Shown here: positions 1 to 7,704 of the stretch, piece after piece | How the letters are laid out: each line of letters begins with the position of its first letter | How positions within the stretch are numbered: position 1 is the first letter of the stretch | Assembly: GCA_025963775.1 (NCBI GenBank) | Contig: JAOQAD010000040.1 | Coordinates: forward strand, 1-64,000 | Direction of reading: 5' to 3' | DNA: 64,000 nt | Source: Bacteroidota bacterium | GTDB taxonomy: Bacteria; Bacteroidota; Bacteroidia; 2-12-FULL-35-15 | The notes under the pieces: model-generated | The model's database searches: none | The model's input: the letters and a program-made list of their open reading frames with translations, nothing else | What the model was told of the DNA's origin: nothing | Translations under genes and position numbers: made by a program

Positions 1-40
1 GGAGGGTATTTTTTTAGACAAAAATTCAGTGGTACCAATT

Positions 41-125
41 GCCCAGGTGGTGGAATTGGTAGACACGCAGGACTTAAAATCCTGTGATCATTGCGATCGT
101 ACCGGTTCGACCCCGGTCCCGGGTA
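41..125 (+). tRNA. tRNA-Leu (anticodon UAA)
   Basis: The 85-nt sequence folds as a class II tRNA. The acceptor strands are 41-47 and 118-124 with one A-C mismatch and a G-T closing pair. The anticodon stem is CAGGA/TCCTG with loop CTTAAAA, giving TAA at 75-77. A long variable arm follows (about 85-100), then a T stem ACCGG/CCGGT with loop TTCGACC. The CCA end is not encoded. The extra arm and TAA anticodon identify a leucine tRNA reading UUA/UUG. A strong hairpin terminator follows 12 nt downstream. Confidence 0.96.
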
Positions 126-136
126 CACCTGAATAC

Positions 137-165
137 AAGCCTCTCAGAAATGAGAGGCTTTTTTA
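137..165 (+). terminator. Intrinsic terminator of tRNA-Leu
   Basis: A perfect 10-bp stem AAGCCTCTCA / TGAGAGGCTT with a 4-nt loop is followed by a run of T. An almost identical hairpin ends the beta-helix gene at 5449-5478. Confidence 0.9.
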
Positions 166-200
166 TTTAAAATTCCTACCTTTAATGTACATATTCAGAT

Positions 201-959
201 ATGAAACTGCACGAAGCAATAGAAAAACTTTTACTTCAGACTGGACCTTTGACGCCCCGGCAAATTGCTGATGAATTGAATAAAAATGGCTGGTATCAGA
301 AAAAAGATAACTCGACAATTCAAGCATTTCAAATTCGCGGCAGAACAAAGAACTATACGAATATCTTTAACCGCGACGGCTTAAAAATTTCTCTTACAGG
401 ACAAACAATTTCTAAAACAAAACCTGAAACGACAAAAAAAACGAAGGTAGTTAATCAGATGTCAAAAGGAAACTTAACAAATGTTAAAAGCTCTTTCGAG
501 CCAATTTCAAACCCAGACACGACTATTCTGATTTTAGGAACAATGCCTGGCGACAGATCTCTTGAGCTTGGTGAGTATTACGCCCATTCGAGAAACCGGT
601 TTTGGAAAATAATTTCGACAATTACAAATAATGAGTTGCCACTTACATATTCCGACAAAAAAGAACTTTTATTAGCATCAAAAATTGGGATTTGGGACAT
701 CGCTAATCATGCAAACCGAAAAGGTAGCCTTGACAGCGCGATCAAAGATGAAGAACCAAACGACTTAAACAGCTTTATTGAAAATCACAAGAATTTAAAT
801 GTTATAGCGTTCAACGGAAAAAAATCGCAAGTGCTTTTCGATAAATATTTCGACAGAAAAAATGAAATCACCTATATTTCTTTACCAAGCACAAGTCCTG
901 CGAACGCAAGCATTGACTTTGATAATATTTGTAAATTTTGGCGAAAGATACTGAACTAA
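201..959 (+). CDS. HARE-HTH domain fused to a hypoxanthine/uracil-DNA glycosylase (UDG family 6)
   Basis: 252 residues. Residues 1-70 (KLHEAIEKLL, GPLTPRQIADELN, NNGWY-like segments, then a QIRGRTKNYTNIFNRDG stretch) look like a HARE-HTH winged helix, the DNA-binding domain found in restriction enzymes, ASXL proteins and RNA polymerase delta. After a lysine-rich linker (70-100), residues 105-252 match the deoxyinosine-DNA glycosylase family: GTMPG at 113-117, YYAHSRNRFW at 126-135, GIWDI at 163-167 and the second active-site motif STSPAN at 230-235. Known members of this family remove hypoxanthine or uracil from deaminated DNA. The fusion suggests a DNA-targeting module for base excision. The start is the first ATG after a weak -7 element (TACCTTTA at 177). 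The gene is visibly AT-richer than most of the window and lies directly after a tRNA gene, which hints at acquisition. The glycosylase call is firm; the HTH call is good but not certain. Confidence 0.85.
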   Translation: MKLHEAIEKLLLQTGPLTPRQIADELNKNGWYQKKDNSTIQAFQIRGRTKNYTNIFNRDGLKISLTGQTISKTKPETTKKTKVVNQMSKGNLTNVKSSFEPISNPDTTILILGTMPGDRSLELGEYYAHSRNRFWKIISTITNNELPLTYSDKKELLLASKIGIWDIANHANRKGSLDSAIKDEEPNDLNSFIENHKNLNVIAFNGKKSQVLFDKYFDRKNEITYISLPSTSPANASIDFDNICKFWRKILN

Positions 960-1070
960 TAATTTGTTATCAGAGGATATGCTGTTCCTGGAATGAACCT
1001 ATTGAAAAGGTCGTCCATCAAAAATCCGAAAATATTATGCAAACTAAATATCAAACAAACACTATTCCCC

Positions 1071-1496
1071 ATGCCTGAAAAAAAATCAAAACTCGCCCAA
1101 ATAAAAACAAAAGAAACCACTGCAAGCGTGGAGGATTTTATCAATAGCGTTGATAATGAACAAAAGCGTAAAGACAGCTTTGCGATCGTGGAAATGATGC
1201 AAAAAGCAAGTGGGGACGAACCAAAAATGTGGGGAAGCTCGATCATCGGCTTTGGCAATAAACGATACAAAAGCCCTGCGAGCGGTAGGGAAGTCGATTG
1301 GTTCAAAATAGGCTTCTCTCCACGTAAAGCGAATCTAACATTGTACATCGGTGTTGGCATGAAGGAGCATGAAGCGGCCCTTAAAAAGCTCGGTAAGCAT
1401 AAGACCGGCGGAGGCTGCCTCTACATAAATAAGCTGGCAGATGTTGATCCAAAAGTCCTGAAAGGAATGATCGATGCATCATTAAAGACAAAATAG
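1071..1496 (+). CDS. DUF1801 domain protein
   Basis: 141 residues. The sequence carries the hallmarks of DUF1801 (YdhG-like fold): SVEDFINSVDNEQKRKDSFAIVEMM at the start, then PKMWGSSIIGFG and KRY..SGREVDWFKIGFSPRKANLTLYI, ending in GGGCLYINKLADVD. The biochemical role of this family is not established. An in-frame start exists at 993, but the 26 added residues are unlike DUF1801 homologues, which begin shortly before the SVE motif, so 1071 is preferred. It follows the glycosylase gene by 111 bp, shares its AT-rich composition and may be co-transcribed. Confidence 0.85.
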   Translation: MPEKKSKLAQIKTKETTASVEDFINSVDNEQKRKDSFAIVEMMQKASGDEPKMWGSSIIGFGNKRYKSPASGREVDWFKIGFSPRKANLTLYIGVGMKEHEAALKKLGKHKTGGGCLYINKLADVDPKVLKGMIDASLKTK

Positions 1497-1601
1497 AATA
1501 CCTGTTAAATGACAATTTCCAACAATGGAATTAACACTGAGAACCGCGAACTGTTCTTTCTGAACTTAGTGTAGAATAATATATCAGCCTTATTTAAAAA
1601 C

Positions 1602-1634
1602 AAAGATCCCCGCACATGGCAGGGATCTTTTAAT
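1602..1634. terminator. Bidirectional intrinsic terminator
   Basis: A 9-bp stem AAAGATCCC / GGGATCTTT with A-rich 5' and T-rich 3' flanks lies between the convergent DUF1801 and LamG genes. It can serve both. Confidence 0.8.
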
Positions 1635-1658
1635 TTCATTCTATTCTTTATAGCCTCG

Positions 1659-3587
1659 TTATTGCTTGATCACCTTGATCATTGCGTTCTCTCCTGCTCC
1701 ATTGCTGATCTTCACAAAGTACATTCCTGCAGTTCCTGCGATGTTGAAATTGCTAAGCTGTGCTCCTGTCATTAGTTCGCTCTGCACCGTTTCACCAAGT
1801 GTATTAACGATCTCTACCAGGAGCTTTTCCTGCTTATCGCTGCAGGCAATTGTGAATTGTCCCTGTGTAGGATTAGGATATAACGAGATCCTCGATGCAA
1901 GCAGGTTCTCATTTACTCCGGTGCCCACTATGGTGAAGCAGGCTGAAGTATCCGTGCAGGAATTCTCTGTTACTACAACTGCATACATTCCGTCAGCAGT
2001 TGCTGTAAATGCCTGCGCTGTTTCTCCTGCAAGCGGCAGATTCGTGCTGCAGTCGATCCACTGGTAACCCGCAGCTGCTGCATTGGCTGTAAGTGTGCCT
2101 GCACTTGCTGTAACACTCACGTTCACCGTATTGATAGTTAAGTTGATCGTCATGATGCTGTCGCAGCCGGCCATGTTCGGGATCGTATCCATATAGGTGC
2201 CGCTGGCAGTATACGTTTGATTTCCGCTTGGAACCGTGTAGCTGTCGCATGCAGTGATGCTTTGCGTGCTTGCTGAGCTGTTGATGATCGTTAAGTTGAT
2301 CGTCATCACGCTGTCGCAACCGGCCATGTTCGGAATAGTATCCATATACATTCCGCTTGCAGTATACGTTTGACTACCGCTTGGAACGGTGTAATTATTA
2401 CAGCTGGTGATAGCCTGCGTGCTTGCCGAGCTGTTGATGATCGTTAAGTTGATCGTCATAACACTGTCGCAACCAGCCATGTTTGGAATAGTATCCATAT
2501 AGGTTCCGCTGATGGTGTATGTATTGCCACCGGGAGCAGTATAACTGTTGCAGGCAGTAACACTCTGTGTGCTTGCTGAGCTGTTGAGGATCGTTAAGTT
2601 GATCGTCATCACGCTGTCGCAGCCGGCCATGTTCGGGATGGTATCCATATAGGTTCCGCTGACAGTGTATGTTTCATCACCGCTTGGTACCGTGTAGCTG
2701 TCGCAGGTAGTAACGCCCCATGTGCTTGCTGAGCTGTTGATGATCGTTACGTTGAGTGTCATAATACTGTCGCAGCCGGCCATATTCGGAATGGTATCCA
2801 TGTAGGTTCCGCTGGCGGTGTATGTTTCATCTCCGCTTGGAACAGTATAGCTGTTGCATGCAGTGATGCTGCTGGTGTTGAATGTTGCAACGATCATCAG
2901 CTGGGAAACCTCAGCAGGAGTAAGCGCGCGGTTATACAGGCGAAACTCATCCATAAGAGAACCGCCTGGCAGCGAAGCGCTGCTGGAATACCCTCCAACT
3001 TTGAAAGGGCCTGTACCGTTGATGCTTACAGTTGTTTGTGCAACCGTGCTCACAAGCACGCCATTCACATAAGCGCGGATCTCGTTTGCAGGCATGTCAT
3101 ATACGAAAGTGGTCAAAGATGGCCCTGTTGAAGCACCACCTGTAGCAAGTACGTCTGTAAATCCGCCGCGCAGGATCCAGTTACCCGGGTTTGCAACACC
3201 ACCGGTAAAAACCCTGAAGCCGCCGGCATTCACATCACCCAGGATGTACTGGGTGGAAGTAGTGGAAGGCACGTTGCTGGTCCAGAATGAAAGCGTCCAG
3301 GAAGTACCATCCAGGTTAGTGGCCCAGTTCGTATTTACGAAATTGCCCGTGCTTGAAAGTCCTGTACCGATCAGTGCGCCGCTGCACTGGCCATTACCGC
3401 CCTGTGTCGGAGCGCCTACTATGGTCGCTGTGGCTGTTCCTGCAGGTGGTGCAGAGGCCATATTCGGCACAGTGGTACCGCTGCCGTCAAATTTGTAGTA
3501 GAGAAGCTCAGGCACTGATTGTGCGTAAGATTGACTGAGTGCAAGCACAAAGAACAAGATGCATGCTAACGAGTAAGTTTTTTTCAT
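1659..3587 (-). CDS. Secreted LamG-domain protein with five 51-residue repeats and T9SS type A sorting domain
   Basis: 642 residues. A signal peptide (MKKTYSLACILFFVLALSQS, cleavage near AQS) is followed by a laminin-G/concanavalin-like domain (about 25-235; WTLSFWT, LGDVNAGGF, VNGVLVSTV, LMDEFRLYNRALTPAEV). Then come five near-identical repeats (about 240-490) with the core SYTVPSG..TYT.SGTYMDT and AGCDSVMT, each with two cysteines. The last 80 residues (SRISLYPNPTQGQF ... GMYFVKISNG ... KVIKQ) form a Por/T9SS C-terminal sorting domain. The protein is therefore exported through the T9SS and likely surface-attached or released, probably as an adhesin. A longer frame starts 42 codons upstream, but the signal peptide and the -7 promoter at 3618-3625 both support 3587. 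Function beyond binding is not known. Confidence 0.88.
   Translation of the reverse strand: MKKTYSLACILFFVLALSQSYAQSVPELLYYKFDGSGTTVPNMASAPPAGTATATIVGAPTQGGNGQCSGALIGTGLSSTGNFVNTNWATNLDGTSWTLSFWTSNVPSTTSTQYILGDVNAGGFRVFTGGVANPGNWILRGGFTDVLATGGASTGPSLTTFVYDMPANEIRAYVNGVLVSTVAQTTVSINGTGPFKVGGYSSSASLPGGSLMDEFRLYNRALTPAEVSQLMIVATFNTSSITACNSYTVPSGDETYTASGTYMDTIPNMAGCDSIMTLNVTIINSSASTWGVTTCDSYTVPSGDETYTVSGTYMDTIPNMAGCDSVMTINLTILNSSASTQSVTACNSYTAPGGNTYTISGTYMDTIPNMAGCDSVMTINLTIINSSASTQAITSCNNYTVPSGSQTYTASGMYMDTIPNMAGCDSVMTINLTIINSSASTQSITACDSYTVPSGNQTYTASGTYMDTIPNMAGCDSIMTINLTINTVNVSVTASAGTLTANAAAAGYQWIDCSTNLPLAGETAQAFTATADGMYAVVVTENSCTDTSACFTIVGTGVNENLLASRISLYPNPTQGQFTIACSDKQEKLLVEIVNTLGETVQSELMTGAQLSNFNIAGTAGMYFVKISNGAGENAMIKVIKQ
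2138..2878 (-). repeat. Five tandem ~153-bp coding repeats
   Basis: The repeats lie inside the LamG gene. Units of about 51 codons keep high nucleotide identity (for example the segments around 2160-2210, 2315-2365, 2470-2510, 2620-2670 and 2775-2820), which suggests recent expansion or gene conversion. One unit (around 2520-2540) is one codon shorter. Confidence 0.85.
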
Positions 3588-3617
3588 GGCTGTTTTAATG
3601 ATTTTTTGTTTAGGCCG

Positions 3618-3625
3618 CAAATATA
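3618..3625 (-). promoter_or_regulatory. -7 promoter element of the LamG gene
   Basis: On the minus strand the sequence reads TATATTTG, a perfect match to the Bacteroidota -7 consensus TAnnTTTG. It lies 31 bp upstream of the ATG at 3587 and makes the upstream in-frame start untenable. Confidence 0.65.
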
Positions 3626-3682
3626 AGAATATAAAAAAGTAAAGCTTAAAATCTTTCACAATAAGGATTTTACAGCCATTCA

Positions 3683-3880
3683 ATGCGGGTGTTTGCCTCT
3701 CTTTTGAAAGCAATGGCGGTGCAGCTGCCTGTGATTATGAAAAAGATGTTTTTAAAGAGGATTGATTGCAGCGAAAGCTGATTACAGGAGCATGTTATAA
3801 AATACAGCACGAATGATGGCATCCGTATTTTTACCCATAAAGAAGGGGAATTTTACGGATTGACTCTTCCATTTAAATAG
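3683..3880 (+). pseudogene. Possible decayed gene remnant
   Basis: One frame stays open for 32 codons from an ATG at 3683 to a TGA at 3779-3781. It then continues in the same frame for 32 more codons (HVIKYSTNDGIRIFTH, KEGEFYGLTLPFK) to a TAG at 3878-3880. The second part has the look of real protein sequence. I cannot name the parent family. It may be the tail of a gene lost between the flanking T9SS and beta-helix genes, or chance. Confidence 0.25.
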
Positions 3881-3946
3881 CATACATTGCCGGCAGAATG
3901 TATCAAAAAATAATCTGTAACCAATTATAAATAATCAGTAAGAAAT

Positions 3947-5428
3947 ATGGCAACGACAAGCTCTCAAAACATCCTTGATAAACTATTTTCAGGCGATTTC
4001 TTTAAAAATGTTGATACAGCAGGATTGCTGAAGCAGTTCGATACTTCGTCTGCGCTCCGCCAGGAAAGCTTAGCAGCGAAACCGGCAGCAGTGCCGATAG
4101 CTCTTACCGGCAACAGCATAAGCAGTATTCCACCGGAAGGCATTGTCATCAGTACTTCCGGGCAATACCAGTTTTCGAATGATATCACCTGGACCCCTGC
4201 CAGCCCCGGTTCAGCGATTACCATTGAGGCCGATAATGTTGTTCTTGATCTGCAGGGTTACACATTATCTGCAAGTATCCCGGGGATCGATCAGCAATAC
4301 AACGGGATCTGTATAACAGGTGGCAGCGATGTTACTGTACAGGGCGGAACAATAAATGGCATCAGCTATCGCGGAGTGAGTGCTTCAAATACTGCCAATT
4401 TACAAATCAGCAACATGAACATTGGCAACATCAGTTACAAAGAAGTGACTACAGGCTATTTGACTCCCAGCGGAATTTTCATAGACTCCTCAACAGGTTT
4501 TAGCGTGCAAAGCTGTACGGTGCAGAACATTTCCGTTACAACTCCCTCCTGTGCCGGTATCCAGATCATTGAATCCACAAACGGATCGGTTTCCGGCTGT
4601 ACCATGACTAATTTTCTTAACAATGACGGAGCAGTACAGGGCTTCAGCTACCTGCTGTGCTCGCAGATCCTGACCACCGGTTGCAGCTGCGAAACGTTTC
4701 AGTCCTCTTACCTCGGACAAACAATTACATCCGGGCATACGGTGATAGGCTATGTTCCTATTTTTTGCATTGAACTGGTATTCAACGATTGCAGCTCTAC
4801 GGATATGACCGGCTGCTGCGACGATTGCCATGGCATGTCAATTTTCCTGGATGCGATTGTTGAAGTAAACAACTTCAGTGCAACCAATGTGACTGACGGG
4901 GCCGGCCCGAGAAAAACAGGAGCAAAAGCCACCGGGCTTGAAGTGTACGGTGTAAGCGTTGGTATAAATTCCTGTACCGTTGAAAATATTACAGCAATCG
5001 TTCCCCAGGATTTGCAAAGCGCAGGGTTCAGCGCCTGGGGAGAATCCATTACGTTTTACAATTGCACGGCAACTAATGTTGTTGTTACCGATGCCAGTAA
5101 AGTACCTTCAACACAGTACGGTTATGGTACGGGATTCGGTTGGGCACCTGATCCCCGCAAGGAATTTAACGGACAGCCGGCGAACATGGTGCAGTACAAC
5201 AACTGCACTTCAAACAATTGCCAGCTTGGTTTTGATACATGGTTTCATACCAATTCCCAATGGCAGAATGTGAACGCTCCGGGTTGCCCGATCTTCATAC
5301 TTGTACAGCCGGATACTGCATCCAGGATCTTATCAATGGACAAGTGTTCCGAATCTCCCGACGGACAACCTCACACGGTGACCATTTATAATATTGCAGC
5401 AAATAATGAATATCCGCCGCAATCATAA
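3947..5428 (+). CDS. Right-handed parallel beta-helix protein, function unknown
   Basis: 493 residues. An N-terminal segment of about 55 residues (NILDKLFSGDFFKNVDTAGLLKQF) precedes a long run of short beta-strand rungs rich in N, G, S, T and C (for example AITIEADNVVLDLQGYTLS, ICITGGSDVTVQGGTING, LQISNMNIGNIS, NGSVSGCTMTNF). This is typical of NosD/pectate-lyase-like beta-helices that bind or cut polysaccharides. No signal peptide, lipobox or T9SS sorting domain is visible, which is unusual for such a fold. About 20 cysteines are scattered, so a cytoplasmic location with free thiols is possible. No catalytic residues can be assigned. A terminator follows at once, and the gene appears to stand alone. 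No clear -7 element was found upstream. Confidence 0.75.
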   Translation: MATTSSQNILDKLFSGDFFKNVDTAGLLKQFDTSSALRQESLAAKPAAVPIALTGNSISSIPPEGIVISTSGQYQFSNDITWTPASPGSAITIEADNVVLDLQGYTLSASIPGIDQQYNGICITGGSDVTVQGGTINGISYRGVSASNTANLQISNMNIGNISYKEVTTGYLTPSGIFIDSSTGFSVQSCTVQNISVTTPSCAGIQIIESTNGSVSGCTMTNFLNNDGAVQGFSYLLCSQILTTGCSCETFQSSYLGQTITSGHTVIGYVPIFCIELVFNDCSSTDMTGCCDDCHGMSIFLDAIVEVNNFSATNVTDGAGPRKTGAKATGLEVYGVSVGINSCTVENITAIVPQDLQSAGFSAWGESITFYNCTATNVVVTDASKVPSTQYGYGTGFGWAPDPRKEFNGQPANMVQYNNCTSNNCQLGFDTWFHTNSQWQNVNAPGCPIFILVQPDTASRILSMDKCSESPDGQPHTVTIYNIAANNEYPPQS

Positions 5429-5448
5429 TTGCAATTTTAAGTTCTAAA

Positions 5449-5478
5449 AAAGCCTCTCAGGAATGAGGGGCTTTTTGT
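5449..5478 (+). terminator. Intrinsic terminator after the beta-helix gene
   Basis: The stem AGCCTCTCA / TGAGGGGCT (one G-T pair) is followed by TTTTT. It is nearly the same hairpin as the one after tRNA-Leu. Confidence 0.85.
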
Positions 5479-5508
5479 TGTAATTTCGGGCTTATAAAAA
5501 AGAAAAAC

Positions 5509-5862
5509 ATGATGAGCGACATCCCGTTCCAGGCGATCGACTGGACATCCATTGAAAAGATTGAATACAAAGGAGAAACAGGAACAGCATACTGGCAAAC
5601 GGTCCAGTTTGCCGGCCTCAGGATCAGGCTGGTGGAATACTCAAAAGGATACCTCGCTGATCATTGGTGCCAGAAAGGGCATATCGTGCATTGCCTGGAG
5701 GGAGAATTTCTCAGTGAGCTGGGCAGCGGCGAAAAGATCAGGCTGCAGAAGGGTGAAACGTATGTTGTGTCAGATGAGCTTAGCTCTCATCGCTCGCTTT
5801 CTGAAAACGGCGTTAAGCTGCTTATAATTGATGGTGATTTTTTGAAAAGATCAGGTAATTAA
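5509..5862 (+). CDS. DHCW-motif cupin-fold protein
   Basis: 117 residues in a single cupin domain. The family signature D51-H52-W53-C54 is present, followed by H58, H61 and the LEGEF turn. A second cupin strand pair (LQKGETYVVSD ... SHRSLSENGVKLLIIDG) completes the barrel. Histidines and the cysteine probably bind a metal. The substrate of this family is not known. ATG codons at 5509 and 5512 are both usable. A weak -7-like element TAATTTCG lies at 5481, just after the preceding terminator, so the gene is probably transcribed by itself. Confidence 0.8.
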   Translation: MMSDIPFQAIDWTSIEKIEYKGETGTAYWQTVQFAGLRIRLVEYSKGYLADHWCQKGHIVHCLEGEFLSELGSGEKIRLQKGETYVVSDELSSHRSLSENGVKLLIIDGDFLKRSGN

Positions 5863-5998
5863 TTTACGGGCCCAGCTAAACAGCCCAAAACCGATTACTA
5901 TTTTTTGTTTGAAATTCGTAACTCCTATGAAATTCAGGAATGTTTGAATTTCGTAAGATGTCGTTTGCTTTTTATAATGTTCCCCATTAAACATGGCT

Positions 5999-6006
5999 TA
6001 ATTTTG
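5999..6006 (+). promoter_or_regulatory. -7 promoter element of the cupin-alcohol dehydrogenase operon
   Basis: TAATTTTG matches TAnnTTTG exactly. It would give a leader of about 110 nt before the cupin start at 6121. The leader carries an open frame without a start codon (see 6010-6102). Confidence 0.5.
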
Positions 6007-6009
6007 TAG

Positions 6010-6102
6010 TCGTATTCAGAACAGGTTGCAAGCCTTAAGGAGAAAACAAAAGTAGTAGGTGAGCGCTATCCGGAAGAGCTGGAAAAAAGAACAGGACTTT
6101 AA
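6010..6102 (+). pseudogene. Possible C-terminal gene remnant in the cupin leader
   Basis: A 30-codon open stretch without a start codon reads SEQVASLKEKTKVVGERYPE then ELEKRTGL and a stop. The amino-acid composition and the clean stop just before the cupin gene suggest the last residues of a lost upstream gene. The parent family was not recognised, and chance cannot be excluded. Confidence 0.2.
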
Positions 6103-6120
6103 TAAATAAAAACCATTATT

Positions 6121-6531
6121 ATGAATTCATCAGAAGATCACAATACCATTTTTCCTAAAGGCGAAAAGACCCCGGCAGATTATTTTACAGGAACTGCCCT
6201 GTTGAATGTTTTAGTCCCTAAGGATGAAACAGGAAACTATTCAGTAGGTAATGTTGTATTTGAGCCGGGAAGCAGGACTAACTGGCATACACATCCGGCA
6301 GGACAGATCCTGCTGATCACCGGTGGAAAAGGTTATTACCAGGAACGGGACAAGCCTGCCAGGCCACTCGCCAAAGGCGATGTTGTTGTTATTCCATCCC
6401 ATATTGAACACTGGCACGGAGCTGCTAAGGACAGCGGCTTAACACACATAGCAATAACCAACATCACTGAAAAAGGCCCTGTTGAATGGTTAAGCGCGGT
6501 AAGCAACGAAGAATATCAAAGTGTCATTTAA
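6121..6531 (+). CDS. Small single-domain cupin protein
   Basis: 136 residues. Cupin motif 1 is NWHTHPAGQILLITGGKGYY (H56, H58, Q62) and motif 2 is GDVVVIPSHIEHWHG (H94, H97, H99), giving a likely metal site. It resembles the cupin found beside carboxymuconolactone decarboxylases and (R)-mandelonitrile-lyase-like proteins; the true substrate is unknown. It sits 38 bp upstream of a zinc alcohol dehydrogenase and likely shares its mRNA, a pairing that suggests handling of reactive aldehydes or small oxidised metabolites (inference). Confidence 0.85.
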   Translation: MNSSEDHNTIFPKGEKTPADYFTGTALLNVLVPKDETGNYSVGNVVFEPGSRTNWHTHPAGQILLITGGKGYYQERDKPARPLAKGDVVVIPSHIEHWHGAAKDSGLTHIAITNITEKGPVEWLSAVSNEEYQSVI

Positions 6532-6569
6532 CTAACAGCATACAAAACAATCAATAAATACCTGGAATT

Positions 6570-7628
6570 ATGAAAGCACAACCTATAAAAGCATACGGAA
6601 CAAAAGCAGCTGATGCCCCTTTAACAGAAATGAAGATCGAACGCAGGGAAGTTACTGCAACTGATATTGAAATTGAGATCCTGTATTGCGGGGTATGCCA
6701 TTCTGATTTACACACAGCGCGGAATGACTGGGGCGGAACAATTTATCCTGCAGTTCCGGGCCACGAAATTGTAGGAAAAGTAACCGCTATTGGAAGCAGT
6801 GTCACCAAGCTAAAAGTGGGCGATTCCGCTGCTGTTGGCTGCCTTGTGGATTCCTGCCGCAGCTGTGATAGTTGTAAGAAAGACCTGGAGCAATACTGCC
6901 TGAACGGATTTACCGGGACATACAACGGCAAAGAAAAATACCTGGGAACGCAAACCTTTGGTGGCTATTCGGAAAAGATTGTAGTTAATGAGCACTTCGT
7001 ACTGAAAGTGCCCGCCAACCTGGACCTGGCTGCTGCATCGCCATTGCTGTGCGCCGGCATCACCACATGGTCGCCACTGCGTCACTGGAAAGTTGGGAAA
7101 GGCAGCAAAGTAGCTGTAGTTGGTTTAGGTGGCCTCGGACACATGGCTATAAAACTCGCAAAAGGATTAGGTGCAGATGTAACGCTTTTTTCAAGGACAC
7201 CTGAAAAAGAAAAGGACGCTTTGCAATTGGGCGCAGATGCAGTGATCATCTCAACAGACAATGATCAGATGGAATCAGTAAAGAAGAAATTCGATTTGAT
7301 CATTGATACTGTTCCGTATGTTCACGATGTGAATCCTTATGTTGCTACTTTAGCGATCAGCGGCACTTTGGTCCTTGTGGGTTATTTAGGCGGATTAGAA
7401 CCCATTTTAAATACTGTTCCAATGATCCTCGGGAGAAAATCTGTTGCAGGCTCCGTAATTGGCGGCATTGCCGAAACGCAGGAAATGCTGGACTTTTGCG
7501 GCGAACACAATATTGTATCCGAAATTGAGATGATCAACATGCAAAACATTAACGAGGCCTATGAACGAATGTTGAAAAGTGATGTAAAATATCGCTTTGT
7601 GATCGATATGGCTTCATTGAAAAAATAA
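6570..7628 (+). CDS. Zinc-dependent NAD(P) alcohol dehydrogenase (YahK/cinnamyl-alcohol-dehydrogenase type)
   Basis: 352 residues, the full length of the family. Catalytic zinc ligands are C40 (CGVCHSD) and H65-E66 (PGHEIVG). Structural zinc ligands are C96, C99, C102 and C110 in the DSCRSCDSCKKDLEQYC stretch. The Rossmann motif is VGLGGLGHMAIKLAKGLGA. Close family members reduce aldehydes with NADPH. It lies 38 bp after the cupin gene in a two-gene operon that ends at a strong bidirectional terminator. Cytoplasmic. Confidence 0.93.
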   Translation: MKAQPIKAYGTKAADAPLTEMKIERREVTATDIEIEILYCGVCHSDLHTARNDWGGTIYPAVPGHEIVGKVTAIGSSVTKLKVGDSAAVGCLVDSCRSCDSCKKDLEQYCLNGFTGTYNGKEKYLGTQTFGGYSEKIVVNEHFVLKVPANLDLAAASPLLCAGITTWSPLRHWKVGKGSKVAVVGLGGLGHMAIKLAKGLGADVTLFSRTPEKEKDALQLGADAVIISTDNDQMESVKKKFDLIIDTVPYVHDVNPYVATLAISGTLVLVGYLGGLEPILNTVPMILGRKSVAGSVIGGIAETQEMLDFCGEHNIVSEIEMINMQNINEAYERMLKSDVKYRFVIDMASLKK

Positions 7629-7645
7629 TCATTCATTTTATTCAG

Positions 7646-7690
7646 AATAATTAAGAGCCATTCAACAGGATGGCTCTTAATTATTAAAAT
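7646..7690. terminator. Bidirectional terminator with 15-bp stem
   Basis: A perfect stem AATAATTAAGAGCCA / TGGCTCTTAATTATT lies between the convergent alcohol dehydrogenase and TonB-C genes, with A and T runs on its two sides. Confidence 0.88.
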
Positions 7691-7704
7691 TGACCCGCAA
7701 CACC

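Noticed and set aside
29..271. 80-residue reading frame across tRNA-Leu
   Set aside because: It is read through the tRNA and its terminator; chance open frame.
3909..3921. CTGTAAC before the beta-helix gene as a seventh regulon site
   Set aside because: There is no partner half-site 21 bp upstream and no -7 box at the expected distance before the start codon.
137..5478. Mobile element bounded by two near-identical hairpins (137-165 and 5449-5478)
   Set aside because: Both hairpins are well-placed terminators in the same orientation, a form likely to recur by itself; no integrase or target duplication was found.
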